Source: Coleophoma eucalyptorum
Lineage: Eukaryota; Ascomycota; Leotiomycetes; Helotiales; Dermateaceae
NCBI GenBank assembly: GCA_026120035.1
Contig: JALRME010000017.1
Location: 891,165-955,164 of the forward strand
Reading direction: 5' to 3'
DNA: 64,000 nucleotides
The position numbers and the translations under genes are program-made. The notes beneath the pieces were generated by a model. The model saw only the letters and a list, made by a program, of their open reading frames with translations. It did no database searches and was not told where the DNA came from. Positions 1 to 11,709 of the stretch are shown here, one piece after another (position 1 is the first letter of the stretch; every line of letters starts with the position of its first letter).

Positions 1-1220
1 CTCTGCCCATCAACCCCGATTCTTTTGCCCAGTCGTTCTTGGAATCCTGCAAAATGCAAAGTGAATCAATCCATATGTATCGAAATCCCAGTTGGTGCGT
101 GATAATGAGTGCGTCTTGAAACGTTTTCGGCAGATCATCCCAAGGTATTTGCTCTTGAAATACCTCGAAAGTATCGCAGTTCAAAGTCAGGGGCTTTGCA
201 CTTCCCCACCGATGGCTTAGCGTTAAATACTCTAGATTCTCATCCAATCTTTCAGCAATGTAGAGACGGGCGTCGGGCTTGCCATTGAAAAATTCGATGT
301 GAACTAGCCTAGTGGGAAGACTATGAGAAAGAACGGGGATACGACAATGATCATGTGATTCTATGCACTCTTGGATCCATTTCTTGCCAATCTCAAAGTG
401 GTGTATTGAGTTGGTTGACTTGCTAAGATGAGCTGATCGAACTTGTTCGTTTTCATTATCTGATCCATCAGCACATGGTTACTAGGTTAAAGAGATAATG
501 GTTCTTACTTATGTCCTTGGATAGAGTTCCTGGGGTTCCAATCGGCTCATTGCCGCGAAAGAGCTGTAGGTTTAGTTTATTCATTGTTCTATCTTGGATC
601 CACGTTTTTATGCGCAACTGCTGCCCTTGAGCGGCTTTCTCTCGAACAGCGTACCGATGTCTAACCTCGAAGGCAAACCGGGCGGGGAAATCAAGTCTTC
701 CAAGTTGATTTCGTTTCGGCATATCAACCGGTTGGCGTAATTGTAGTTGAATTTTAGAATCTTCGGTTAAGATTTCAAGACGCCTTTGGTTCGCAACTGA
801 ATTCCAGAGAAGTGCGCAGGTATGGCAGAATTTACCCAGCGGAGCTCCGTGGTGCAAATCTTCAAGTGATGCATGGTGATCATAGAATACATTAGGTCGA
901 AGCAGGGACCAAGAGCTCTCAAATAGGGCCCACAATCCTTGGAAAGTGATTCGGCATCGCGAACAAATTGTATCAAATTCGTTCCTGGAATCAGCTCGAG
1001 AGCGCCGGTAAGAACGGGAACGGCCCATCGGCCATTGCCAGTACGGGCTGTTAGGATTGTGCATATTCTCATGTATGGAACGAAAGCCAGTTTTGAAGAT
1101 TTGAGAAAGAATATCAAAGATGGCGATAATATATATTCCAGCTAGGAATAATAGAGCTCTGGGTAAAGTTGAGCCCCCTGAGACCCCCGAGAGGTCGCTC
1201 ATTATGGCGAATAATGACAC
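1..1220 (-). CDS. HET-domain (heterokaryon incompatibility) protein, C-terminus cut off by window edge
   Basis: Fungal HET-domain protein, a family associated with allorecognition and programmed cell death after hyphal fusion. Exon 1 is 509-1220 and a 76-bp GT-AG intron spans 433-508; exon 2 continues to base 1 and off the window. The N-terminal half carries a hydrophobic stretch near residues 20-35 and the cysteine-rich lead-in common in this family (CSRC, then CHTCALLWNS). Exon 2 holds the HET core itself: YLTLSHRWG, then TFQDALIITHQLGFRYIWIDSLCI and QDSKNDWAKES. Start is the first Met at 1220; a second Met at 1202 is equally possible. No break is visible in the part present. Family call is firm; specificity is unknown. 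Confidence 0.85.
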
Positions 1221-1987
1221 GCGTCTCCCAAATGGACTTTGTTGCTCTCAGCACTGGATTGGGAACGTCCGTTACAGTAGATACCAATGAAATACGTAAT
1301 ACTAGAGGTTGCTAGGTATTTCACAGAGTCTATGATCGAAGGTCGTAAGCGTACTAGCGCGCCTATTGTCAATTGAAAGATCTTCTCTAATCAACCAACA
1401 AGAATCGCAATTCCTCTGCAACTTCCCCTCTTTTCCCCCACCTGATCTCACCACTTCCCGATTAAAAGTCGATATCAACTGCCTCAAATCATCCAGGACC
1501 CCTTGCCCTCCCTGCAGCATTCTTCAATGTCTCAAAAACTCTAAACCCTATCCAGGAGGACAATCGTCGCAGAATCAACATCTTTCTTCTAGCCTAGTCG
1601 ACGCTGCGGAGACACAGGACAGTTAGGCCTCTCACAGAGGCAAGTGCCACTCATACACTGCAAACAGTTGCTACATGACGTTTCTCAATTGCATCACATC
1701 TTCTGGCCCCTGCAGAGCAAGCACAATCTAGAATCTTACTGTCAACTTGATTTCAAGTCACGTGGATTGTCTCGTCGCTGTTGCCTAGCAGGCTCCGCAG
1801 ATCCGCATTTAGGGCTCTTTTTAATATAAGGTAACAGATGCTAAAGTGGGATGCTGTAGACAATTTGCAGGTGCATGCTGGATGCTAGATCACGTGAGAA
1901 TAAACTTGGCGCACACTTGAGAACTTGAGAATTGACGGGCATTTAACAACTCCCTTCCCTAAAAACGAATTATATCAAACATTAAAA
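1221..1987. other. intergenic, no recognisable gene
   Basis: Between the divergent HET and GNAT genes. Small open frames (for example 1366-1626) resemble nothing I know and look like chance. It presumably holds both promoters. Confidence 0.5.
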
Positions 1988-2698
1988 ATGTCATCAGCTG
2001 TGCCTTTCTCACCATTCGTCTTAACGACACGGCGCCTTATTATTGTTCCAACCCCGATCGCGATCTCTATCCCTGCATACCGGCAAATGTACGCCCATCT
2101 TCATTCGCTGCCAGAATTTTGCTTGATGGGATTCGGACCTGACTGGTTGCCTCGAACATGGAACGAGGAGGAACAAATTGAAATCATTCAAAGCGAGATC
2201 AACAAGAATTGGCATGTCCGAGCGTTGGGTGATTTCGCGGTTGGCTTAAGAGGGAAGGGGGAAAACTTGTCAGAGGCAGAGAATGCGTATGTAGGTCTTG
2301 TATCTGGTGATAGTGAGTTGTTCAAGAAACTACTTGTTGACAGGGAAAATCCCTGTAAAGATGTCACATGGATTGGTTATGGGGGTGTTCGGGATGCAAC
2401 GACGACAAGTTTGAAGGGTTTGGTTTATGAGGAGCCATTGCCGTGTTGGGAGGAGATGGTGGAGGTTAGATATGGATTTGGGCCGAACAGTTGGGGGAAA
2501 GGATATGCTACTGAGGCGGCAACGGCTGTGTTGGATTGGGCAATTAAACACAAGGGTGTAAAAAGGTTCATTGCTGAGACAGAGAGAGATAATAGGGGAA
2601 GTGCTAAGGTTCTGGGGAAGTTGGGATTTGTGAGTAGTATGACAAACTATTTCCAAGAACCGAATGAAGTTGAATGGGAGAGGAAGGTATTATTATAG
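1988..2698 (+). CDS. GNAT-family N-acetyltransferase (RimJ/RimL type)
   Basis: Single-exon protein of 236 residues. It opens with the PFVLTTRRLIIVP pattern usual at the start of RimJ/RimL-type GNAT domains. The acetyl-CoA binding loop WGKGYATEA lies near residues 169-177, followed by the NRGSAKVLGKLGF helix near 202-214. The family transfers acetyl from acetyl-CoA to an amine; the substrate cannot be read from the sequence. I chose the ATG at 1988 over the in-frame ATG at 1925, because the domain begins right after it and the extra 21 residues are not conserved-looking. No intron is needed and no break is seen. The P450 relic downstream is convergent, so no shared promoter is implied. Confidence 0.8.
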   Translation: MSSAVPFSPFVLTTRRLIIVPTPIAISIPAYRQMYAHLHSLPEFCLMGFGPDWLPRTWNEEEQIEIIQSEINKNWHVRALGDFAVGLRGKGENLSEAENAYVGLVSGDSELFKKLLVDRENPCKDVTWIGYGGVRDATTTSLKGLVYEEPLPCWEEMVEVRYGFGPNSWGKGYATEAATAVLDWAIKHKGVKRFIAETERDNRGSAKVLGKLGFVSSMTNYFQEPNEVEWERKVLL

Positions 2699-2969
2699 GA
2701 GCACTAAGGCAGTGCTATCGACGCACTCTTGTATTACTTTAGTTCTCCTTTTAGTAGTTTCTGATGCCACAGCTAAATAGAGTATGGATTAAATATGACG
2801 TAGGAGCACTTGTAATTTGTCAAATTACATATAATATTAAACGTTCAAGTCTACAAAAACAGCCTTAGAATTCCGGAAAAGGCCTTCTGGCTTAGACGTT
2901 CCATGCTTCCTGAAGGTCTGTCCAGATCGCGCACTATAGTTGGTGCATTTATGTAATTGTGCAGATTTT

Positions 2970-3720
2970 TTAGCTTAACTTAGATATCTTAATAATGAGT
3001 CCCTTTTGTGGAGTAAGCCAACGGTTCTTATAATCAAAATATTTTGCACCATCAATCAACTTCATATCATATTTCAACATTAGGGTTGGGATAAGCTTCA
3101 CAATCTCCATCAAACTAATCCACCTTCCACTACAAGTGTGTGTCCCATGACCAAAAGCGAAAAAAGAGCGATTCATATGTCGTAAGTGACCCTCATTTGT
3201 CTCAGTAGCTAACCATCTTTCTTTCTGGCCAAAAGCGGTCCGGATCGGGAAATACTTCGGGTTCTCTGTGTAGCACCCATGGATTCATTCCTACTTCGGC
3301 ACCCGCTTTAACTTTATAGCCACAAATAGTTGCCCCACCTTCAGGAATAATACGAGCAAGTAACATGCCAACAGAGGGATGAAGGCGTATGGCTTCACGA
3401 ATGACGGCCTGCAAGTATGGGAGATTATTTGCTTCTGAAAACCCGATTGGTAAAGTCAGATTCTCTTGAACTTCCTTTAGAAGCTTCCTGTAAACATCCT
3501 GGTGTTTTAACAAGTGGAAGATGACAGATCGTATGGCAATAGCGGTTGTGTCGCTTCCTGCGGATGTGTTACCGAAGGCATGGGTTACGATATCGCGGTT
3601 ATTAATGGACTGAGCGTTTGCTTTTTGGTTTAACAGAAGGCGCTGCAGAAATGTCAGAGGTCCTTCTTCTGAGGTTCGTTGCTTAGCCTCTTCGATTTGA
3701 GTATCGGCGAGTGCAAGCAG
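2970..3720 (-). pseudogene. cytochrome P450 relic (pisatin-demethylase-like), 5' truncated and frameshifted
   Basis: The C-terminal half of a fungal P450 is clear: I-helix AGSDTT, K-helix EAIRLHP (ExxR), the PERF-region FPDPDRFWPER, and heme loop FAFGHGTHTCSGR with its cysteine ligand. Between FWPER and the heme loop the frame breaks. The DNA has a tandem 4-bp duplication (bases 3216-3226, tttc twice on the + strand); removing one copy restores FWPER-WLATETNEG-HLRHMNRSFFAFG. Upstream of about 3720 no N-terminal P450 sequence (membrane anchor, substrate-recognition region) is found; the open frame at 3727-3951 does not resemble a P450. It is therefore a dead copy, not an active monooxygenase. 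Its former role is unknown. Confidence 0.8.
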
Positions 3721-3951
3721 TTATTTCTATATAAAGGTAAAAGTTATTGGAAGCCACTGTGTTCTTAATATAGCAAGAGCATCGAAGAGATCTGATACGA
3801 CACCCATAGTTGAATTGCTCGAGATATCTACAGACTCAATACGGTGTTCGCGACATGTATTTTCCCCCCATATACTAATAGGTAGCTTTACTACGTCGAT
3901 CTGTTCTTGGTCTGAAGTCCCAATGAAAGCGGGGTACCCGGCATGTAGCAA

Positions 3952-5054
3952 CCTTTAATTTCAAGAACTTTGTCTTATCGAGGAAACAGCTCGGTTTGAT
4001 CAATCTCTCTGGATCCCATCTCTTCAAAGGGATTGAAATTCAAAAGACAACATAAATAGCGATACAGCGGGGCATGAAGATAGGTGATTGGAGAATGATA
4101 AGTAAGTGACGGATTAAAAGCTAATTCGCTTTCTAAGAAGGATCCACCCGGAACTCTATTTTCTAAGATCTTCCACCTTTTCTATTCGTTAGGAAAAAGC
4201 GGTTAGTTAGTCTCGCTGCTTTACGCAAGCAATCGTCTCAATCGTCTCCGGGCAATGTAACCGGCACTTTAAAGCGGACCTCTACGTGAGTCACATGATT
4301 TTCTCCTACGGTGAGCCCTGATGAAACTAAAGAGAATAAGTTACCTAAAAGGCTATCTAGGCAAAGACTCAGTGCTATAATAAGAGAATAGCTAAGATAA
4401 CTCCTTTTCAAAGCGAGAATTCTAAATACAAGAAGCTTCTGAAGACCTGACGGAAAAGAACTGAAGGCAAGATAATTAGATCGTACATCGAATATGTATT
4501 TGGTACAAAGGAAATATCCAAAATCGCACGCGAGACGAAGGAAAAGGGAGAAAGGGAAAAAAACACAAGGATAATCACATAAACTTCTGATTACGCATGT
4601 GAAATAAATGTTAAAGAGAAAGGGCCAGACAATAGTTCAAGTTAGTTACGATGAGAGTTAGATCAGTATATAATTCATAGGACAAGATCGAAGGTAAATA
4701 TCCATATTTAACAGCCCGTTACCTATATGCCACGTTAATAAATTGCATTCTCAAGAGGAGGTTAAACTGACGGCATACGTTTACAACGGGTAGACCTTGT
4801 AATAGTAATTGAATGGCTTCAATTACAGGGTATGCGGTGTTATAGTTAGTGTTTTCTTCTTCTACGTGAGTGCATGCCATAGGGGATTATATAACCCCTT
4901 ACCTGTGATGTTACGTGTGTATCACATAAAGTGTTGTCACATCATGACATCTAATATCGACATTCCGATATGCATGTAACGACACAATTAAGTATCAACC
5001 GATTTTAGCATATTCGACTATTGCCTACGCCACAGTTTCACCTTAACTTCTCCC
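3952..5054. other. intergenic, AT-rich, no recognisable gene
   Basis: No open frame with recognisable content on either strand. It probably includes sequence that once held the 5' half of the P450. Confidence 0.5.
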
Positions 5055-7251
5055 TTACTCAGTCATTCCCTTAGGAATCTTGGCTTCTGCTAAATAGTCT
5101 ACATGAGTGTCTCTTGCTGCGGGTGCCAACCCACTGTCAACCTCTACAGAGTCAATCTCCACGATTGGACCAGTGAACCGTTCGCGACCATGCGCAAAGA
5201 ATGTAATAAATGATAGAATTGAGAACGCTCCAACAATTCCAGACGCGTAGTTCCTAAGTCATAGTTATTAGCTAAATACTACCGCAGTAACAATTAAAAT
5301 AATTCTCTTACATGTTACTTCCATTGACTGGGTAGTAGGAAGGGAAACACAAAAAGACCAGAATGAATGTTGACCAACACATGGCAACGACATTGATTGG
5401 AACACCTAGCCTTCCAAGATTCCATGGCCCGTACGAAATATGAATTTTTCTACGTGCGTAGAGTACGTGTAGGGAAATCGGTAACAAAAGCGAAATGATG
5501 TAAAGAGCGAGGACTCCCGATACGATGCCATAGAAAGCTGTCTGCTTTCAAATGTAGATGAGTCCGATAAGAACCATGGCAACCCAGGCAACGATTATAC
5601 AGAAGACAGGTACATTTAAAATTGAGTGAAATGTACTAAATAGCTTCGGAAATGCATTGTCTCTTGCCATGCTCCAGATAGCTCGTGCTGCTGCTCCAAG
5701 GCAATCAGCGCCACCAATAAATGCTAAATACGACCCGATGGAGCTTAAGAAGATAGCCCCAGCTGGACTCCCTGTAATATTGAGATATATCTTTATGATA
5801 AATCAGATCAAGATTAAATAGTATAGAATTATTAGACGACTTACAACAGTCATTGGGCTTGCAGTTGAGATGGGGTTGGCCAGGAGAGTATTTAGATCGC
5901 CCATACAATATAGGAGAACAATAATCCATGGTAGTACCATAATCGCATTTATCAATACGGTCCAGAACACTTAGATGGCATCAGCTGAGTATGTTAAGTA
6001 GAAAGTTGCTAACTTACTCGCACGAGGCAAACTTTGAGAGACATGTTTAATTTCTTCCGCGAAGTGTGCAGCGCTTTCGGTGCCTCCAAATCCGTACATT
6101 GATGTCATTATTCCAACACAAAATGAAACACCGCCACTTGGCCATCCGGACTTATTCAAAAATTCTGTAAAAACATACGATGCGTCATTCTTTTCCTTAG
6201 TCATAGAGGGCAAGAGAATAATTGTCGTGAAGTAACCTGCAACATGGAGAAACATTGCTGTGACAAGTTAGAATACATAAGATTTCTAGGTTAGACCTAA
6301 TTGATAGGACAAAACTTGGTAAGCTGTAGCCTAAGAGAAGGATCTCACAAGGCTATTGAGAGAAGGTTCAGAGATTGAAGTTTAGCTTACCAAACAGATT
6401 TAATGGATGAAGCCATTTCATCCCATATATATTCACAAAAAGATATATAAAACAGACAAACAAGTAGATCTTAATATTAAATCAGTAGCCATACTAATTC
6501 TTTGAAGTACCTTTCTCACTTACAATATATACATGCCATCTTTCCGCATGCTCTGCATAATTTTCATTTCCAATTGAGACAAAAGCTTGTACCTGAACAC
6601 CGACACCAATGGCATATAACACAGAGCCACACCAGAGGTAGGCAAAAACTATCCATCCTTCAAACCAGGACTATATATTGATGTACCCGTTAGGGCATGT
6701 TTCCTAAATGATGGCGTACTTACAAAAATTGCCCGTGTTCGGGGTGGTGAAAGTTCGGCTGTCCAGTGATATTGAGCTCCCGAAGAAGGCCAGATACTAT
6801 ATCACGGTATTTAGTAAATGACTAATTACAACACGTTCATTGATCTTACGCACCTTGCTAGCTTCTGCCACTGATGCCGCAACACAGATCATAGCCAGCG
6901 CAGTAATGATGTACCCATATAGCAAAGCAACGGGTCCACCAGCTGTAAGTGCTTGGATTAGAACAGCACCAATTCCTTCCCACTATACAAAATTAGTATC
7001 TGTTGCAAAATTTCTATTCATCGTAGAATATTCTAGGGTTAGCTTATACATACAGTTCCACTAATGCAAACAGTAATAGCGAGTGCCGTCCAGAAATTGA
7101 ATCTCCGTTTAAAGGCAGACTTCTTACCGATTGCAGCAAGTTCCGCTTGATCATCTGAATCTGGAGTGATCTTTACTAGTCGATCGTCTAACCTGGAACC
7201 AACAAAGGAAACAGAATTGGCATCTTCAAGTGATGCAGGCAAAGGAGCCAT
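5055..7251 (-). pseudogene. choline/GABA-type amino-acid permease (APC superfamily), apparently disabled
   Basis: Fungal APC-superfamily permease of the choline/GABA/amino-acid group, a 12-helix plasma-membrane carrier. Hand splicing recovers nearly the whole protein in order: N-terminal KRRFNFWTALAI; WEGIGAVLIQALTAGGPVAL; IWPSSGAQYHWTAELSPP; FVNIYGMKWLHP; the segment with TSMYGFGGTESAAHFAEEI; RAMFWTVLINAIMVLPW; GSPAGAIFLSSIGSYLAFIGG; and the tail AEAKIPKGMTE. Two lesions are visible. A TGA at 5548-5550 lies in the conserved LIYIG position, where the family has glycine. At 6796 one extra base after the acceptor AG puts IWPSSGAQ out of frame unless an unusual GC-AG donor is used. Splice sites elsewhere are sound, so inactivation would be recent. 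It is divergent from the RidA gene at 7990. Confidence 0.65.
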
Positions 7252-7989
7252 AATTGTTTTCAGCTTTCGGGTAGTAAAACTAATAATCGTCTTTTTCGGT
7301 ACTATATCAACAAAACAGTTTTGTTGTTGTTTTGATGCAGACCTGCAAACAAGGGGACAGATTCTGAAATATGCAATCATGTGGGGAGGGCATTAATGAA
7401 AACTAGCCTCCTAGGACTGCCATGGAGTTACACACCTTTCAGAAATGTCCTTATCTAAACTCTAAAGCTAACTCCATAGAACAGAATGCATTGCTGCTCG
7501 TATTACTTGATGTCATCCAAGAACCAATCGGCAACTTGTCAAGAAACTAGAGAATGGAGATGGAAGGTGTGATATCTTGAGAAGTGCCATGGGTGTGCAA
7601 TCGCATATGGGGGGTAAGCTTCGGATAATTACATAACTCGCTCGCAAGATATAAATGGATTGATTAGCGTCCAAGATTACGGCAAAATTGCTCTAACCTA
7701 AACCAACTCTGAAATTAAGACCTTGAAAGCTCTGTTTCTTTATCTGAACACATTCTTGTCACTGACCCATACCTGCCGATCTTTCATGATTATAGTATCG
7801 GAAAAAACTTTTACTTCCACCCATCTTGGATTCACATTATGAATACCTCGATCTTGACGACGCCGCTAAATATCAATTGGGGCGAGTATTCCTTCTCTCG
7901 ATCTCTCTCAGAGATTTTGTTTTATTTCATTTCACAAAATCATTACATATGCCACAGTACTCATTTTATCTCACATTGATACCTCAACA
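7252..7989. promoter_or_regulatory. divergent intergenic region between permease and RidA gene
   Basis: 738 bp separate two divergent starts, so both promoters must lie here. Small open frames (for example 7826-8131) overlap the RidA gene in another frame and are not supported. No specific motif was identified. Confidence 0.35.
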
Positions 7990-8510
7990 ATGCCTGAATC
8001 CAAATCCAAATCTAAGCTCAATAGCCACGGGTTCAGTTTCTGGAACTGGGCAGGTGCTGGAGAAGAGGCCGCAGAAAGTTTTGGTCTGTCCCACTCCGTC
8101 ATCGTGCCACCAAACACACCAAAAATTATGATTGGTGGCCAAGTTGGCTTAAAAGACGATGGAACAGTACCGGAATCGATTGAAGCTGAAGTAGATGAGG
8201 CTTTCCATCATGTCGACCTGGCTTTGCAGGCTGCAGGATTGGATAATGATGCTTGGGAATATGTGTACAAGGTGTGCAGCAAATTAGCACTAAGTGTCAA
8301 CATTCAACTATTTGGCTAACAAAACCTCAGGCTACAGTTTATTTTGCGGGGTTAAGGGATAACCCTGAACTTGGGCCTTCTCTAGGGAAAGCAAAGCAGA
8401 AGTATTGTGGGGCCACTCGTCCATCATTGACTGCTATAGGAGTTGAAATGCTCTTTGATACAAGATTTCACATCGAAATTTCAGTGGAAGCATTTTTTCC
8501 TCTCAAATAA
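7990..8510 (+). CDS. RidA/YjgF/UK114-family protein (predicted imine deaminase)
   Basis: Exons 7990-8271 and 8331-8510 with a 59-bp GT-AG intron give 153 residues with no break. Rid-family signatures are present: IGGQVGLKDDGTVPESIEAE, the helix VDEAFHHVDLALQAAGL, and the C-terminal TRPSLTAIGV followed by FHIEISVEAF. The arginine of TRPSLT sits where active RidA enzymes carry the arginine that binds the imine carboxylate, so hydrolysis of reactive enamine/imine products is a reasonable prediction. Members of this family clean up intermediates from PLP and flavin amine-consuming enzymes; an intact flavin amine oxidase lies 3 kb downstream. It is divergent from the permease. It is longer than the typical 130 residues because of an N-terminal extension. 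Confidence 0.85.
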
Positions 8511-8802
8511 ACTTTTTGGTTGATCAATTTTATGTTCTTCTCTTTCTAGCGTTGCTAGAAGGTATATGGTAGCTAGAACGAGACTTAACACATTGTATGA
8601 AAAACCAATTATTATAAACTGTGAAATATTAGAAGTGTGAAGTATTACAAGTACATTCGTCATAGTAGAGGCAGCCAAGAACAGATATTTCCAGGATGTA
8701 ATGCAAAGTCACTATGGGGATATGGGAATTAAGGACATGCAGTACTAGATCATGATAAAAAGTGGTAAATTCTTCTATAAATCCTTGCATAACAGTTCTT
8801 CA

Positions 8803-11163
8803 ATGGAGGGATCAGCTTGGCACAAAGACAGCAACCCTATCTCCATCCAGGTTCCTCCAACTGCCCCAGAAGATACAGAAGCCGGGGCATCCACACAATC
8901 AAGGTGGGAGGGTGGTGTGCGTATGCTTCTGGAAGGCGGCAAATATTTTGCAGAGTAAGTGAAAGTCAACACGCTTATCAACTACTTCACAGTACGGAAA
9001 TTTACGTGTATATGCAGTGAGATTGAGCCTCCAATTGAGCTGGTATATCATCTCGTCGATATATTTTTGTTGCATGTAAGCAGTCATCAGGTGTGGGTTT
9101 TAAGTTCCGATGAATTGCAGCGTCATCTTACCCATGACAGCTGCTCGCAAGCACTGGTGTTTGCCATATGCACTCTGAGCGCAAAATTTTCTAAACATCT
9201 TTCAATGGAATCATCATTGGGCGCAGCGCAGCGTAAGAGATTTGCTGATTACAGTCGACGAAGAATTACCGTTGCACCTTCCCGAAATAGCTTTGTGGAC
9301 AGACTTCACATTCTATACATTCTTGCACTGTTTGAAGTTGGTGAGGGCAATGGTGGGCAGGCATGGTTGGATATAGGTATGTCCCCATTCACGTAGCCGA
9401 ATGAATTTGACTAATTTGATTCTCGTATCAAGCTGTAACTCATTGCTTAATGCAAGTAGCTATTAGCGGAAAGCACCTATTAGCTGATGAGCTCGAAGCA
9501 TTTGATCTAGCGTACCAGCGGATCCGCATCCTAGAACGAGAACTCTGTCTAGGGCGCAATCTAACCCCAGTGATATGGCCAATGCCCTCGCCAGAAGATG
9601 AACTTCATCAATCTATCACTTTGGAATCCAGCTCCTCATCAATCCTTGCCACCAAACTGTTAGATCTTCTTTTGCAGATTCAAACATTTTCTCTGTCACC
9701 TCCAACACAATATGATCCTCCACCATGGTCAATTGAATCAAGCTTCAATAGTTTTCGTCTAACTCTAGATAAAATATTGCTACACCATCCAGAGGAGTCA
9801 GTTCAGTATTGAATCTCCGTTTAAAGAGATTTCGGATACCAGAAAAAGATTCACAAAGCTCCATTGCTCACTGGCATGGTTGTGTTGTACCACAGTCTTG
9901 AATCGAGTATATTTGCCTATACCATTCTTTTCGAACGCAGGGGATGCCCCTGAAAGTAATTGGGAGGTTGAGGTAGACTGTCTGAATTTCCCATCAGCCC
10001 CAAAGCCATTCCTACAGGAACGAATAGGGGCTTGTGAGGCAAGTGCGTCTATCATCTGTGAGCTTTGTAAAGACGTAATGGAATGTGGATCGTTGTTGCT
10101 GGTATGCTTCCGAGTTCCGTCCATCTGTCCCCTATCTATCTCTTGTCAACCGCTATTATGATGTTCGTGAACTAATCGACGTGAAAGCCGCCCTTCGTTG
10201 GATATTGTTGCTTCCAAAGCTCCATTATATTGATAAACCAACTGAGGCGTAAGCGGGGACGGGAAAAGAGCGTTATTGAAAATCTCAAAGCCAGTTTCAC
10301 AATCCTCGGGGCAATGCGAAAACTTTATAGACCAGCCAGTGAATGGGTAAGCTTAGCCAAACGCCACTATCTCGGTCTTTCAACTCATTCTTAAATTCTG
10401 TTACTAGGTTGAAATTTTGTTGCAAATTCACCAACTACAGCTTCATCGCCAGCCTTTGATACTTTCGGAAATGGAACTATTCTCGAATTATTTTGCTCGC
10501 TTTGGCAACATCAACGAGCCACCATATGTGCCTTTTGGGTTCTCTGCGTCTAGTATTGCAGATCTCAATTCGAAAATTTCTTCGCCGCAGCAGATTCAAG
10601 ATCCGAAAATTGCAAGGAATGAGGACTCTGAAGCACTTGGAAAACCCAATGAACTATGGTTAAAAGACTATCAAAGCTGCCTCGAATCTCACATTCACCA
10701 TCTTGATGAAGAAGCTGTAGCCCATACTGGCAATGAATCCGATCGTCATGATATTGGTACGCTTGGAATCGATAGTGATGAGACCCCTTCTCACTGGGTT
10801 ATTTCCGCTCCACCCAATACTCAAGATGCTGCGGACGATATGCTAGCTACACAGGGAAAAGTACATGTTTTAGCTCGAGAAGAAGCAATTGCCCCTTGTC
10901 ATGTCCTAGGCCTACAGGTCATTGATAAAAATGCGGTTAATGTAGATCCAGTGCCAAATCCACAAACCCAAAGTCAGCTAATTTCAGCTGTTTCCCACAT
11001 GGATAACCTGTACGACTTCGACGAGATACAGGCTGCAGCACATCTAATGGATTTCAGTGCATATCCGCCGATGACTGACCTCGATTTCAACTCATTTCTA
11101 GAGGCTGGGGAGCATATGGTTCCGCCATTCATATATCCACCGAATCAGTATAACCCAAATTAG
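8803..11163 (+). pseudogene. fungal-specific transcription-factor gene, no Zn2Cys6 region and several frame breaks
   Basis: Pieces of a Fungal_trans middle homology region follow one another in different frames. From 8803 a short exon is joined by a plausible intron (from 8957) to IEPPIELVYHLVDIFLLH and the ALVFAICTLSAKFSKH helix. A second intron near 9378-9431 leads to LERELCLGRNLTPVIWP. From about 9812 the frame breaks; AHWHGC, LNRVYLPIPFF and ALRWILLLPKLHYIDKP lie in different frames with stops between. An open 3' part, 10417-11163, ends in an acidic tail typical of regulators. No CxxC zinc-cluster motif lies upstream. Introns cannot explain all the shifts, so I read it as a decaying regulator gene, perhaps of the neighbouring permease/RidA/oxidase set. 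Confidence 0.6.
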
Positions 11164-11709
11164 ATACTTCCTACTTCAAATTCGAATTTATGTTTCTAGA
11201 CGGAAATGATTCTATTTCTTGTGCAGACGTTGACTAGTATTGAGAACTAGTGCCGCGAAAGTATCTAATATGAGTGGAAAGTTGAGCAACCAGATATTTT
11301 TCTAAACAATAAAATCAAGAGTCCTCGAAGCAAAAGACCGCATTCTACTGTTTTTGTGTGGTTGAAAATAGCTTAGCATTGGGCACTCATGCAAAATTAA
11401 TTTAAAAAATACACCGTCATCACTCCCTGATGTAGCATCCGTGCAACAGCTTTCAATGTTTCATGTGATTGGCACTCATTATCGTAATAAATCAAATTCT
11501 TAAGTGCGTTGATCCGGGGAAGCTGCTCCAACTTTAATCAGACGCAGATAAGGTTTTCTGTCCTAGCAGTGACAAATGGTCAGTTCAAAACTTCACTTTT
11601 TGCTTCAAATTCACGTCGAACTGTTTATTGTATCGATGAATCTACCTCTTACTGTATCGCCGCAGAAGATTCCTCAGAATTTGTGCGTAGCTATGTCTAA
11701 CATCTTCAT
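11164..11709. other. convergent intergenic region, no recognisable gene
   Basis: 3' ends of the broken regulator and the amine oxidase face each other here. The small open frame 11509-11700 has no recognisable content. Confidence 0.5.

Noticed and set aside
1302..1829. Several 60-86 codon open frames on both strands
   Set aside because: Mutually overlapping, no motif, no start or splice context that favours one.
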